Made by a program: the position numbers and the translations under genes
The notes under the pieces: generated by a model
Seen by the model: the letters and a program-made list of their open reading frames with translations, nothing else
Told to the model about the DNA's origin: nothing
The model's database searches: none
Shown here: positions 1 to 8,354 of the stretch, piece after piece
Numbering within the stretch: position 1 is the stretch's first letter
Layout of the letters: every line of letters begins with the position of its first letter
Virus record (IMG/VR): IMGVR_UViG_3300023109_000088
Location: 1 to 29,239 of that record
Reading direction: 5' to 3' (one strand)
Origin: a virus
Length of the DNA stretch: 29,239 nt

Positions 1-1062
1 TAATGTTGAAAACGTAGGCATAAAACTAGGCATTATATTGGGTGTATTTAAACTACTAGTGCCTCTGTGTATTTTTCGCATACCTCCTTTTACTGAGCTC
101 ATAAGTATTGGCAAGGGGTATGACATTTGTTTATTACGCCCTTTGACATAAGCTGAAATAGAGCCTAGCTCCCCGTGATGCTCAGGCACTACAACAAACT
201 GACTTACTTGACCTCCAAACTTACCAATTCGTTCGTTAAGGCTTGTCACTTGCGCTTCTAGTGAAGCTTCCAATCCTTTTAAGTGTTGGGGCACTTCGAT
301 GGCTGCTGAGGGGTCTTTACCTTGACTAATTGCAATTGACGCTTTAAAAGCGTCAGTCAATGTATTGAAAATTGGTTTTTCTTTAACAAGATTTTCAGAA
401 ACTCCAATTGCTTTTTGACGCCCACTAAAATGTTTAGAAGAATCTCTAAGTCCTCTAAAACGTTTATATTGGTCGATTTTTACATCTGTCGTAGTATTAT
501 TTCGTATTGATTGTAATGCACTTTTAATTTCATCAGAAAGCTCCCCCGCCCTATTCATTTCGCTTTCTAACATGTCGTTGATCCTGTTTACAATTACTGA
601 TGAGTCACCTATTTCTCCCGCTAAATTCAAATCTCTAACTGCATCTCTGACTGCAGTTAATAAATAAGTTTTTTCATTAACAAGAGCTCTTTTAAGCATC
701 TTTTTTTCAGCTGCCATTTCTTGCGTATCTTCATTTGCTTCTTTAATGGTTTTTTGAAGAATGCTACTTGCTCCTTCAATCAAATCATCAAAGAACTGAT
801 TTGCACTTGCTTCTGCACCTTTGTTTCTTCTAGAAAAAGCTTCGTCAATAGAACTTTTTAGCTGAACACCTGCTTTACCAAGATTTGTAGGTATTAAATT
901 TCTTTTCTTAGTTGAAGGAGAATTCGCTACTTCATTGTTGTAGCCTTTTACTAGCAAAGCGCTTGCAGCTCCTAAGCCCAAAACGCTTTTAAACGTATCT
1001 GAATTTTCTCTTTGAAATTCGTTACGTTTCTCTTCATTAAAAATTAAATTAGTAATAGACAT
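1..1062 (-). CDS. Partial gene: helical tail-region protein (C-terminus beyond left edge)
   Basis: The reading frame is open from an ATG at 1062 to the window edge, giving 354 codons with no stop, so the gene continues outside. The ATG overlaps the TAA of the upstream 1434-residue gene (TAATG) and has a Shine-Dalgarno AGGTGAG six or so bases before it. The N-terminus is polar, followed by a short hydrophobic stretch (SVLGLGAASALLVKG, near residues 27-41). A long stretch rich in Lys, Glu and Ala follows and looks helical or coiled-coil (roughly residues 60-250). No family is recognised. Its place after the chaperone-like genes and the giant tail protein fits a tape-measure, tail-internal or DNA-ejection protein, but this rests on position only. 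Confidence 0.85.
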   Translation of the reverse strand, partial: MSITNLIFNEEKRNEFQRENSDTFKSVLGLGAASALLVKGYNNEVANSPSTKKRNLIPTNLGKAGVQLKSSIDEAFSRRNKGAEASANQFFDDLIEGASSILQKTIKEANEDTQEMAAEKKMLKRALVNEKTYLLTAVRDAVRDLNLAGEIGDSSVIVNRINDMLESEMNRAGELSDEIKSALQSIRNNTTTDVKIDQYKRFRGLRDSSKHFSGRQKAIGVSENLVKEKPIFNTLTDAFKASIAISQGKDPSAAIEVPQHLKGLEASLEAQVTSLNERIGKFGGQVSQFVVVPEHHGELGSISAYVKGRNKQMSYPLPILMSSVKGGMRKIHRGTSSLNTPNIMPSFMPTFSTL

Positions 1063-4000
1063 TACTCACCTAGTCTTTCTAATATACCTAAACCTACTTC
1101 GGTGCTTCTGTCATAATTGTAATTCAAATAAGCACTACTTGATTGACCATCTTTTTGATTATAAATATTCAAGTTCCTAAAATCTATGCCTTCCCTGTCT
1201 CTCAATCTTTCTAAAGCACCTCTTGAGTCCGGCATACCCTGCAAGTAAACAAAATCTTCTGATTGATTTAAATAAGGTCTACGATCAAGTCTTCTTAATT
1301 GAGAATTAAATTTTCCATAGTCATGAATATCTTCTCCTAAAGAAGATACATACTTTAATTTAATGTCTTCTAGATCTACATCTTTGTGCCACCCCACCCA
1401 ATCAGCTGCAGGTAGTTCCATTTCCCCCTGAAGATCCATAGATTGGCTCATCATTTCCTGTTCATTTAGTTGAACTTGAGAACCTGCATATAAGGATTGT
1501 TGGCCACCAGTATCTATTCTATTCCAAACAGATTGGTATAGATGAGCCTGGTCTTCAGGCATTAATTCTAAAATCCGATTTCTTTCAGAAGCTTTAGCAT
1601 TGGCAAACGCATCAAAGTATTTTTTTTCACTATCAGGCAAACTCATGTAAATGCCTAACGCATCTCCTTGAGGATTGACTCCTACCCTAGTTTTACTAGC
1701 TAATTTTAAGTACCTTTGCTTGTCATTTTGATTTACAGCTTGTTTAGCTAAGTTAGTGTATTTAATAAACTGCAATTTATCAAAATGCTCGTTTACTTCT
1801 TCGCGTCGTTGTACATGCAATGGTTTACCTTGCCAACCAAGTGCATTCATTGCACTATACATCGAAGGTCTCAACCAGTCTCGAATTGGCGCATCCCAAA
1901 AAGCATGTGGTGTACCATACATTTGGTCAAACTCGTAAGTTTCCGTAATACCTCTAGTGTCACCTAAAAGTTTTTGTGCAGGTCTAAAACCTGCAGGTAT
2001 TAAATATTCTGCAGGCGCTACTGCTTTTCTTACAACTGTTTCTCCAGTTTTATAAACTTTTGAAGTCAGATTTGACAGCCCCGGAATTTTTATAGCATTT
2101 TCTTGAAAATCAAAGTCTTTTATAGATGATAAGCGTTGCTTATGCATTTCAAAAATTTGATCCATCATTTTGTTTTCGTAGTCAGTTGTAGCTTTTGCAG
2201 CTCGCTTTTCCATAAGTTCTTGACGCATCGTCATAGTTCTATGCGATTTAGGTGCTACATCAGACATAATCTTATATTTGTGTATTAGAGGGTACTCTTC
2301 TCCTGGAGTACCCTCTAGCTCAGGGTAAACAGCTTCATAACCTTTACCTGGCAGTCTTGTGTGACCCATAGCTACAGATCGATATGGATCCCCTCTCCTG
2401 AACCTATCTGGTAACCAAGAGGGCATCGAGTTCATGATTGGATTGTAACGTTCAATTTCTGCTCTTGGCCTAGGCAATAAGCGACGTAAACCTTCAGACA
2501 TGAACAAAGCACCACCGGTCTCCATATCCCAATAGTTCAAGATAGAACTATCCATTCTTCCTGAAGACTCCATTACCGGCATCATTGTTCCTAAAGTCTC
2601 TCTCCCTGTCATCATTTTTTGTATAACATTTTTGCCATACCCAGTGATACCTTCAATTTCTCGGCTTTGATATTGAATCTGCCCAAGCCTATGTAAAAGA
2701 TCGTTAGGAGTTAATGGTTTTCCTGGAGGCGTACCTCCCAAAGACGAAGGTGAGCCATATTCTTCTCTGTAAGCAAATTCAACTTCACCGCTTTCATTAA
2801 CTTGCATGAATTCATCTTCATGCATGAATTTTGGAGGCTTTATTAACGAGCCAATCGTTGCACCAAGCAAAGGCCCAATAACTGGTAAACTTTCTAGTGC
2901 AGGCGAGCTAATAGGGTAAGGTCTTTCGTAATAATTCTTATCTTCTAAATGGTAGGTAAAATTCTTAAGTACAAACTTGCTAATCGGATTGTAAACATCA
3001 TGCTCATCACCCCAAACAGATTTTTCATTCGAGCGCGTCATCATTGCGTGGTACTGGTGCGGCCTAAAATAGTTAGTTTCCATACCTGAATATGGCGTTC
3101 CACCACCTTCCCAGAAACGCCCTCTTTTTACCTCTACTAACTTTTCCCCTTTATAAGTCGCTTTTAAATCATCTGGATCATCCATCGATCCAAACACTCC
3201 GGTAGTTAGTAATTGATGTAAACCAAATCCTGCTGCAAACAAACCGCCTGCTCTTCTGAGAGCAGGCTTTCCTCCGTGTCGCATGGAAATTTCTTCATAC
3301 TCTTCACCTGCTAGTGAGGCTCCAAAAAAAGCATGGTAAGACTTTGCTCCAAACTTTTCTATTCGCTCAAATATCTTTCCAACAAAACCAGACCTTTCGT
3401 AACGTTCTCCAATTTCGTCTAAACGCCCCTCTAAAGATTTATGAAGTGGGTTTTTTTCTACGTACTCTTCATGAAAATCAATTCTACCTTCTACACGAGC
3501 ACCCATATAAAGCTTTCGCCCTAGCATTTTTGCTTCAGGCAACGACATATCGTATATTTCTGCTATTAAAGGCGAACTCTCTTGCATTAAATTGTGAAGA
3601 CTTTTTCTTCCTTGAATAGACATTTTTCCATAAGAAAGATTTCCTGTAGTTTTCTCAAAAACTTCTTTGTATTTTTGAGAAGTAAGAAGTTCTTCAAATT
3701 GATTATAAATTTCATAAGGCCCCTTCCTTACTGGGACATCTTCCATCGTTGTTCTTGGAGAAAACATATCGAAGATTTTTCTTTGAATGTGTTCAGATTC
3801 GCTTTTAGGAATCTGAACACTCCCGCCTTGTTTTGCAAAAAAACCGATTCTATTTCTTATTGTTTCGGGAAGCACCCTCTTATTATTCCTGTTTAAGTAA
3901 GCTCCAAAATTCCCATATGAAAGCCCCGCAAGAGCTACACCTACACCCGCACCTACAGTTGGGTCAGAGATGCCCGGGAACAACCCTTCTAGGGTTCTTC

Positions 4001-5366
4001 TGTAGCCAGACAGGCCTGTATACTTTCCTACATAAGATCTAGCAATGTCAGCATTGACTAGTGTGGTAGCTACTCCTTCTTTAATTCCTTGAGAGAACCC
4101 AGGCATCATTTGCAATGCAAATAATCCTGCTCCAACTCTTGTTGGCAAAGTCCTAGATAAATTTCCTTGAGCTTCGTTTAAAGATTTTCTTACTAAAGCA
4201 GCTCCTGCTACACTAACGCCTGCAGAGGCTACTAAATGCCCTGCAACCCCAAAGTTTCTTCTATAATGATCTATTGTTCTCAACCCTAAATAAGCTGCCC
4301 CAATGGCCGAAGCTTTTAATCCTAGATTCATGTATTGCTTATAAAAAGGTCCAGGTTTCGTGTAAGGATTCAATCCAATAGTTTTCAAACCACTTTCAAT
4401 TATTTGTCCTGCAATTGGAATTTGTTCAAAAGTAGATTTAACTACTTTATTAAATCGAGATGCTCCAAAAGTTAAATAAGCAAAGGGTACTGCAGTCCTA
4501 TTTTTAAATCCTTGAATTCCGCCAACATTACTTGGCCCCGTGCCAGACATATATCCAAACCTTGCTAACTTTGGACTAGCTCCTTCGATATCGTCTGCTC
4601 GAGCAATAAAGACTTTGTTTGGATCAATCCCTGCGTCTGTATTCTGAATTGCAGCATTAAATATAGGTTGAGTCTGTAACTCAACCCTCTCTGTTCGTAA
4701 AGCGTCTAAAGCTTCTGGTGGATGCCCCGATACAGGTAACGGAAGTATGCTATCACTTACTACGAAACGATCAATCACGTCTTGTACTGTATGCATTTTA
4801 CTTGTTTTAGGATCTACAACACCTTTTTCATCTGGAAGAAGTTCTCCACGTTCTACAAATTGCTCGAATATAAGTTTTCCAGAAAATCGTTCATCAAAGC
4901 CTTGTTCAAGTCTAAAGCGAAAATTACTAGTAGACATGCGCATTTCAAGGTTCTCATACGCAGCATCTCCGATAGTGGTTTTGAGATGTTTCAAACTATC
5001 TTTATTTTCAAAAAACTCTGATCCTAAAGTGTAATGGCCTACCATCTGCGACTCATCTATTACAGATCTTCCTATATCCATTCCTTTGTAGTGCGGAGAT
5101 GTAAAAAATGACATTAACTCTGGTATGCGAAAAGTATTTCCCAAACCCATTGGGGTTCTAGCTGCACGCTCCATTATTAATGAATGTGCATAATCGAAAA
5201 TAGTTTCCTGTGCATGTTTACTAACAGGACTTTTCATAGCGTAGTAACTTGCTCCAGCTAATGCTGCGTACGGAGCAAATGACATTCCTATCTGCATCAT
5301 TGGATGCATTTCCGGCTCCATTTGAGCTGCACTAAAATAGATACTATCTCCGCTTGACCCTATCAT
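1062..5366 (-). CDS. Giant tail-region virion protein; tape-measure or DNA-ejection candidate (1434 aa)
   Basis: This is the largest gene in the window and lies directly after two chaperone-like genes, where contractile-tailed phages usually encode the tape measure. The start ATG is preceded by AAAGGAG at good spacing. Hydrophobic Gly/Ala-rich segments lie near residues 23-43, 346-362, 373-392, 410-422 and 470-484, with another near 700-725. These would suit a protein held in the tail lumen that inserts into the host membrane during DNA entry. The rest is not classic tape-measure coiled coil: it is rich in Pro, Tyr, Arg and Met. A conspicuous block near residues 965-1045 contains NPIMNSMPSWLP and GDPYRS, and another near 1240-1300 contains KKYFDAFANA. 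I recall similar blocks in large unannotated phage virion proteins but cannot name a family. If it is the tape measure, its length would imply a long tail. Alternative: an ejected internal virion protein. Confidence 0.85.
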   Translation of the reverse strand: MIGSSGDSIYFSAAQMEPEMHPMMQIGMSFAPYAALAGASYYAMKSPVSKHAQETIFDYAHSLIMERAARTPMGLGNTFRIPELMSFFTSPHYKGMDIGRSVIDESQMVGHYTLGSEFFENKDSLKHLKTTIGDAAYENLEMRMSTSNFRFRLEQGFDERFSGKLIFEQFVERGELLPDEKGVVDPKTSKMHTVQDVIDRFVVSDSILPLPVSGHPPEALDALRTERVELQTQPIFNAAIQNTDAGIDPNKVFIARADDIEGASPKLARFGYMSGTGPSNVGGIQGFKNRTAVPFAYLTFGASRFNKVVKSTFEQIPIAGQIIESGLKTIGLNPYTKPGPFYKQYMNLGLKASAIGAAYLGLRTIDHYRRNFGVAGHLVASAGVSVAGAALVRKSLNEAQGNLSRTLPTRVGAGLFALQMMPGFSQGIKEGVATTLVNADIARSYVGKYTGLSGYRRTLEGLFPGISDPTVGAGVGVALAGLSYGNFGAYLNRNNKRVLPETIRNRIGFFAKQGGSVQIPKSESEHIQRKIFDMFSPRTTMEDVPVRKGPYEIYNQFEELLTSQKYKEVFEKTTGNLSYGKMSIQGRKSLHNLMQESSPLIAEIYDMSLPEAKMLGRKLYMGARVEGRIDFHEEYVEKNPLHKSLEGRLDEIGERYERSGFVGKIFERIEKFGAKSYHAFFGASLAGEEYEEISMRHGGKPALRRAGGLFAAGFGLHQLLTTGVFGSMDDPDDLKATYKGEKLVEVKRGRFWEGGGTPYSGMETNYFRPHQYHAMMTRSNEKSVWGDEHDVYNPISKFVLKNFTYHLEDKNYYERPYPISSPALESLPVIGPLLGATIGSLIKPPKFMHEDEFMQVNESGEVEFAYREEYGSPSSLGGTPPGKPLTPNDLLHRLGQIQYQSREIEGITGYGKNVIQKMMTGRETLGTMMPVMESSGRMDSSILNYWDMETGGALFMSEGLRRLLPRPRAEIERYNPIMNSMPSWLPDRFRRGDPYRSVAMGHTRLPGKGYEAVYPELEGTPGEEYPLIHKYKIMSDVAPKSHRTMTMRQELMEKRAAKATTDYENKMMDQIFEMHKQRLSSIKDFDFQENAIKIPGLSNLTSKVYKTGETVVRKAVAPAEYLIPAGFRPAQKLLGDTRGITETYEFDQMYGTPHAFWDAPIRDWLRPSMYSAMNALGWQGKPLHVQRREEVNEHFDKLQFIKYTNLAKQAVNQNDKQRYLKLASKTRVGVNPQGDALGIYMSLPDSEKKYFDAFANAKASERNRILELMPEDQAHLYQSVWNRIDTGGQQSLYAGSQVQLNEQEMMSQSMDLQGEMELPAADWVGWHKDVDLEDIKLKYVSSLGEDIHDYGKFNSQLRRLDRRPYLNQSEDFVYLQGMPDSRGALERLRDREGIDFRNLNIYNQKDGQSSSAYLNYNYDRSTEVGLGILERLGE
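2286..2317 (-). repeat. Perfect 12-bp stem-loop inside the giant tail gene
   Basis: TAGAGGGTACTC at 2286-2297 is the exact reverse complement of 2306-2317, with an 8-base loop. In the mRNA the loop reads CAGGAGAA, so it displays a Shine-Dalgarno-like AGGAG. It encodes an in-frame GTPGEE stretch. No T-run follows on either strand, so it is not a terminator. Confidence 0.85.
3789..3820 (-). repeat. Perfect 12-bp stem-loop inside the giant tail gene
   Basis: GTGTTCAGATTC at 3789-3800 pairs exactly with 3809-3820 across an 8-base loop. Stem length and loop size equal those of the hairpin at 2286-2317, but the sequence is unrelated. It lies within the coding frame and no T-run follows. A 9-bp perfect stem with a 4-base loop also occurs at 3246-3267 in the same gene. 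Confidence 0.85.
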
Positions 5367-5367
5367 T

Positions 5368-6057
5368 TTAACTCCTTTGTTTTGCTTTGTCTAAAGCCTC
5401 CAAATCTGCTTCTGAAAGCTTAACATTTTCTTGTTCTCGTTGATACAGCTCTCTAGCTTCTTCAACTTTCCAGTGTCCTAAAGCTTGCTCAAGCTTTTCA
5501 AAATTTTCACCTTGTACAATTGGTTTAATTTCTTCATCTTTTTTGCCGTTTAAATTGTCGTAAATTTCTTTTAAATTTAATTTAACAAAATTCGGGTTCA
5601 TTTTGCTTAAGATGTTTTCAGCAATAACAAAACATTTTATAAATTCTTTTTCTGTCAGATTATCTATATCAAACAAAGTGTATCTAGGTATTGCTGTAAC
5701 AATAACTGCGCGCATATGCTCGAAAATAGAATCGCTTGGATTCTTTTTGCGCTCATCAGCAATATCAAACAGCAATTGAGTTGGATCTTGAGATCCACTC
5801 AAGTGATAGATTAACTCACCTACTGAAATTAAATATCCCATAGGAGTATTAGCAGGAATGTAACTAGCATCATTTAAAAAACAGAGTTTAAAAACATCTT
5901 CGTAAATAAAAAAAGGAGGCATATTGCCTCCTGTTACAATTTTATTAAACAATCGGTACTCTCGCATAGAAAGTAACCTGAACTGAAATTCTATACCTGT
6001 TTCAAATTCAATACTATAAAGCTCTTTTCCTGACTTAAGAACTTGTATTAAATCCAT
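5368..6057 (-). CDS. Putative tail assembly chaperone (229 aa)
   Basis: The 229-residue protein sits between the tube-like genes and the giant tail gene, the usual place for tail assembly chaperones that bind the tape measure. It starts at an ATG preceded by ATGAGGTAAAA, which overlaps the stop of the previous gene. The N-terminus reads as a beta-rich domain (EFETGIEFQFRLLSMREYRL), followed by helices and a charged helical C-terminus ending KLSEADLEALDKAKQRS. No domain is securely recognised. Its middle (CFLNDASYIPANTP, then a helix VGELIYHLSG) is weakly reminiscent of the end of the preceding protein (CVLWPEANAEW, then DSLYQMILLNSG), which hints that the two are related or work as a pair. 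No classic programmed frameshift joins them. The coding sequence contains a terminator-like hairpin, annotated separately. Confidence 0.85.
   Translation of the reverse strand: MDLIQVLKSGKELYSIEFETGIEFQFRLLSMREYRLFNKIVTGGNMPPFFIYEDVFKLCFLNDASYIPANTPMGYLISVGELIYHLSGSQDPTQLLFDIADERKKNPSDSIFEHMRAVIVTAIPRYTLFDIDNLTEKEFIKCFVIAENILSKMNPNFVKLNLKEIYDNLNGKKDEEIKPIVQGENFEKLEQALGHWKVEEARELYQREQENVKLSEADLEALDKAKQRS
5904..5932 (-). terminator. Terminator-like hairpin plus T-run inside a coding sequence
   Basis: On the transcribed strand an 8-bp stem (AGGAGGCA/TGCCTCCT, 5914-5921 with 5925-5932, loop of three) runs straight into seven Ts, then ATTT. This is the layout of an intrinsic terminator, yet it lies about 40-50 codons into the 229-residue gene. 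The stem also contains AGGAGG four bases before an in-frame ATG (Met-46 of that protein), so an internal start is conceivable. Translating ribosomes would normally melt it, so any termination should depend on translation. Function is inferred from sequence only. Confidence 0.5.
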
Positions 6058-6064
6058 TTTTACC

Positions 6065-6874
6065 TCATAGCTGCGTAGTTAAAAGCATTGCTTGTTGTGG
6101 CGTAAGAAAACCAGAGTTGAGAAGAATCATTTGATAAAGCGAATCTACAACTCCTGCTTTACTATTTTCTAACCATTCTGCATTTGCTTCAGGCCAGAGT
6201 ACGCATCCAGAAACAACTTTTTCTTTAAGTTTTTCTTCGAGCTCTTCAGCATTTTCAGATTCTCGAAGTCGTTTCATAACTTCTTTAATCTTCTTCCATT
6301 CTCCTCGAGTTAAATGATGATAGATGTAGTTGTCATTATCTCCAAAGGACATAATGTGAATGCCGTTTTTTCCAAATTTTTCTTTCCAACCTTCAATCTC
6401 TTCAAAGCTTGGTGCGTTTTCATCAGAAGCAAGCATACCTAGAATTTGGCTACGCATCGTATCTTGAGAAGCATCCTTTGTAATTACCTCAGGCTCTCCA
6501 GAAGCTTCTTCATTTTTTTTCGGTTCTGCTTCTTCAAGAATTGAATCAAGTTCTATATCTAAACTCATTTTTGCTTTTTCCTCAATCATTTGCTCAATGA
6601 TACTTGGTTGTTGAAAGTCTTTAAGAGCATTAAGCTTTTTAACCCGCTCCTTCTTTAATCTAATCCTATTTTTTCTTTTTACAACAGGAATATTTGTTTT
6701 TTCTTTTACAATTACTTTATGCTCTACGGCAGGTATGAATGCACTTTCAGGTAAACTTCTAATAATATCATTACCACTAGGACAGCCCCTGCTGATTGCT
6801 TCTTTGGTTGGCTCTGTTAACGAGCCACCAAACAATACATACCTGTCGCCAATTAAGTTACCTTTATAAGACAT
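6065..6874 (-). CDS. Putative tail assembly chaperone or tail accessory protein (269 aa)
   Basis: The ATG overlaps the TAA of the preceding tube-like gene (TAATG) and has AGAGGG upstream. The N-terminal 30 residues are Gly-rich and may be extended. Residues about 55-80 are strongly basic (KRKNRIRLKKERVKK). Residues about 85-140 are helical and acidic. The C-terminal 120 residues form a compact-looking domain with a Trp-rich core (EGWKEKFGKNGIHIMSFGD, WPEANAEW) ending in a helix (PQQAMLLTTQL). I recognise no family. Gene order between tube and tape-measure candidate, and a loose resemblance of its C-terminus to the next protein, suggest one of a pair of tail assembly chaperones. An imperfect hairpin with one bulge lies at 6803-6832. 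Confidence 0.8.
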   Translation of the reverse strand: MSYKGNLIGDRYVLFGGSLTEPTKEAISRGCPSGNDIIRSLPESAFIPAVEHKVIVKEKTNIPVVKRKNRIRLKKERVKKLNALKDFQQPSIIEQMIEEKAKMSLDIELDSILEEAEPKKNEEASGEPEVITKDASQDTMRSQILGMLASDENAPSFEEIEGWKEKFGKNGIHIMSFGDNDNYIYHHLTRGEWKKIKEVMKRLRESENAEELEEKLKEKVVSGCVLWPEANAEWLENSKAGVVDSLYQMILLNSGFLTPQQAMLLTTQL

Positions 6875-7332
6875 TAAACACCCTCTAGATCTCTAGCAAT
6901 AAAACCAAACTCTTCAAGTATTACATTCTCACTAATTTGTATACTTTGTCCACGAGAAATCAAGAAACAGTTTCTTAAAGTCACATTTGTGTATGCTTTT
7001 GATTTTACTCCTGTTTCAATACTTTCAAGGCCATATCCAATCTCTATGTCAAATAAAGGCACATCGTTTAAAAATGAACTCGTATCTAATGTTTTTGTTA
7101 TCAGCTCATGCTGATTATAACCAGTATGAAAGTTAACAACAAAACTGCCTTGTATAATTCTTCTTCCAGGTAAAACAACATCATATAAATGAGACGCATA
7201 CCCGTATACAGGTTGGTTAGATTCATTAACAACAAAGGATATACCGGCGCATTCAACTAACTTTTCATCATCTAAAGTTACCTGTACGTTAGCACCTGAA
7301 AAATATTTGTAAGGGAATGATTTGACTGACAT
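6874..7332 (-). CDS. Tail tube-like protein, third paralogue (152 aa)
   Basis: This is the shortest of three consecutive proteins sharing the same pattern: an N-terminal Tyr-rich SGA/SGV motif (here YKYFSGANVQV), a beta-strand leading to a PVY or PIY motif (NQPVYGYASH), then a basic glycine turn and strand (PGRRIIQGSFVV). The tube protein shows RGKRGIAGTMI at the same place. The fold implied is the all-beta tail tube barrel. Likely roles for such a short paralogue are tube initiation on the baseplate, a tube cap, or a minor tube ring. It starts at ATG overlapping the TAA of the upstream paralogue. Paralogy is read directly from the sequence; the specific role is inference. Confidence 0.85.
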   Translation of the reverse strand: MSVKSFPYKYFSGANVQVTLDDEKLVECAGISFVVNESNQPVYGYASHLYDVVLPGRRIIQGSFVVNFHTGYNQHELITKTLDTSSFLNDVPLFDIEIGYGLESIETGVKSKAYTNVTLRNCFLISRGQSIQISENVILEEFGFIARDLEGV

Positions 7333-8276
7333 TAGCTACTCTTCCCTACTATTGATAACCTGGTTAAAATATCATTTAAAGCGCTGGGATCATTCAAAAG
7401 ATTAGTATCTTCATATGCTTCTTGACTCAATATTGTATCAAAAAAAGCCTCATTATAGTCCAAAAGCCTTCTAAGCACCTTTTCTTTATCTGCTTTGTTG
7501 CTTACGTTTTCTGGAGTTCTCTCTCCTTTACCAGTATTCAAAGCAGCTCCTATCTCATCTGCATGAATTGTAAAAACAATAGTTTTCTTTGTATCTGGCG
7601 ATACAAACGAAACTGTATATTCCGTATACAGTTTCGAAGCTGCTTTTACAGGTGTTGGGAGAGATGATGTTGCGGGTGTTGGGGGAGATGATGTTCGAAC
7701 ATCACCTCCCCTAACCTTTTCAAGCTCTAACTGATCTATATCAGTAGCTACAAACTGTAATACAACTTCAGATACAATATCATTTACAGAAGTAACAATA
7801 CCTTCTGATATGAATTCTAAATTGTTTATTCTTAAGCCCGCGCCTCTTGCGTCTACTTCATTCTTGTACATAAGCATTAAATCAAAAGGATGGATCATTC
7901 CTGCATTAAATACGGTTGTGTTATTAGGAGTAGATTCTCCTAAAGAAAACCCTTTTTGAGTCACATCATCGTCTAAATGTTTATGAAGTTGACCAAAATT
8001 TCTCATTACAACCCCTAATGGGTGCTCACTCTTTACAATAAAAATGAGTGAACCGGCAATACTTCTGATATTGCCGGTAAACCCAACAGGACTTGCGTGA
8101 CCAAGCCGACGTACAGGAGCTTTTGCCTCATACATCGAAACTGAAACGGTAGCTATATTGTCTAAATGAATTATTGATTGCGCGCTTCCAGTTCGCCGAT
8201 CACCCGTATATGTACTTATTCTTCGAACAGCATATACATCGCAATCAGCGCCTGAGTAACTGTAGTTATATTTCAT
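7332..8276 (-). CDS. Tail tube-like protein, second paralogue with C-terminal extension (314 aa)
   Basis: The first 190 residues or so follow the tube pattern: YNYSYSGADCDV at the N-terminus, EAKAPVRRLGHASP, then TGNIRSIAGSLI, and later HPFDLMLMYKNE, matching LPFDVAIVAVNE in the tube protein. A Pro/Ser/Thr linker with an 8-residue duplication (about residues 194-209) joins this to an extra domain of about 100 residues that begins with beta strands (YTEYTVSF) and ends in helices (SALNDILTRL). The extension makes it a candidate for a tube ring carrying an outward or lumenal domain, or a tube-baseplate adaptor. The start is supported by TGAGGCTAAT before the ATG. It lies just after a terminator, so it is probably made at a lower level than the tube protein. 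Confidence 0.85.
   Translation of the reverse strand: MKYNYSYSGADCDVYAVRRISTYTGDRRTGSAQSIIHLDNIATVSVSMYEAKAPVRRLGHASPVGFTGNIRSIAGSLIFIVKSEHPLGVVMRNFGQLHKHLDDDVTQKGFSLGESTPNNTTVFNAGMIHPFDLMLMYKNEVDARGAGLRINNLEFISEGIVTSVNDIVSEVVLQFVATDIDQLELEKVRGGDVRTSSPPTPATSSLPTPVKAASKLYTEYTVSFVSPDTKKTIVFTIHADEIGAALNTGKGERTPENVSNKADKEKVLRRLLDYNEAFFDTILSQEAYEDTNLLNDPSALNDILTRLSIVGKSS
7588..7711 (-). repeat. Cluster of three hairpins and a 24-bp tandem repeat at the linker of the second tube paralogue
   Basis: Going up the plus strand there is an 8-bp stem with a 4-base loop at 7588-7607, and directly next to it a perfect 12-bp stem with a 5-base loop at 7608-7636 (CGAAACTGTATA). Then comes a 24-bp near-perfect tandem duplication (7651-7674 and 7675-7698) encoding the repeated linker SSPPTPAT/SSLPTPVK. 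Finally a 30-base quasi-palindrome spans 7682-7711 around TTCGAA; its only mismatch is a G-U pair in the mRNA. All lie in frame at the domain junction. Confidence 0.85.
8052..8078 (-). repeat. Perfect 10-bp stem-loop in the second tube paralogue
   Basis: ACCGGCAATA at 8052-8061 pairs with 8069-8078 across a 7-base loop. It lies within the tube-like domain, over the codons around the conserved glycine turn. No T-run follows. Confidence 0.8.
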
Positions 8277-8280
8277 ATTA

Positions 8281-8320
8281 GCCTCAAATAAAGAAGGGGA
8301 ACTTTTTGGGGTTCCCCTTC
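8281..8320 (-). terminator. Intrinsic terminator after the tail tube gene
   Basis: In the 78-base gap after the tube stop codon, a perfect 10-bp stem (GAAGGGGAAC, 8293-8302 with 8311-8320, loop of eight) is followed on the transcribed strand by TTTATTT. It sits about 35 bases after the stop and immediately before the Shine-Dalgarno of the next gene. It probably ends most transcripts carrying sheath and tube, with partial read-through into the later tail genes. No promoter is evident after it. Confidence 0.8.
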
Positions 8321-8354
8321 ATACTACAGTTTAGATTGTTTAAAATCTAGAGGC

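Noticed and set aside
3314-5034. Several open frames of 60-105 codons on the plus strand here and elsewhere
   Set aside because: They lie opposite well-supported genes, have unlikely composition and no convincing ribosome sites. They are shadows of the real genes.
5480-6832. A programmed frameshift between the two chaperone-like genes
   Set aside because: The first gene has its own stop at 6065 and the second its own Shine-Dalgarno and ATG at 6057. No slippery sequence was seen near the junction.
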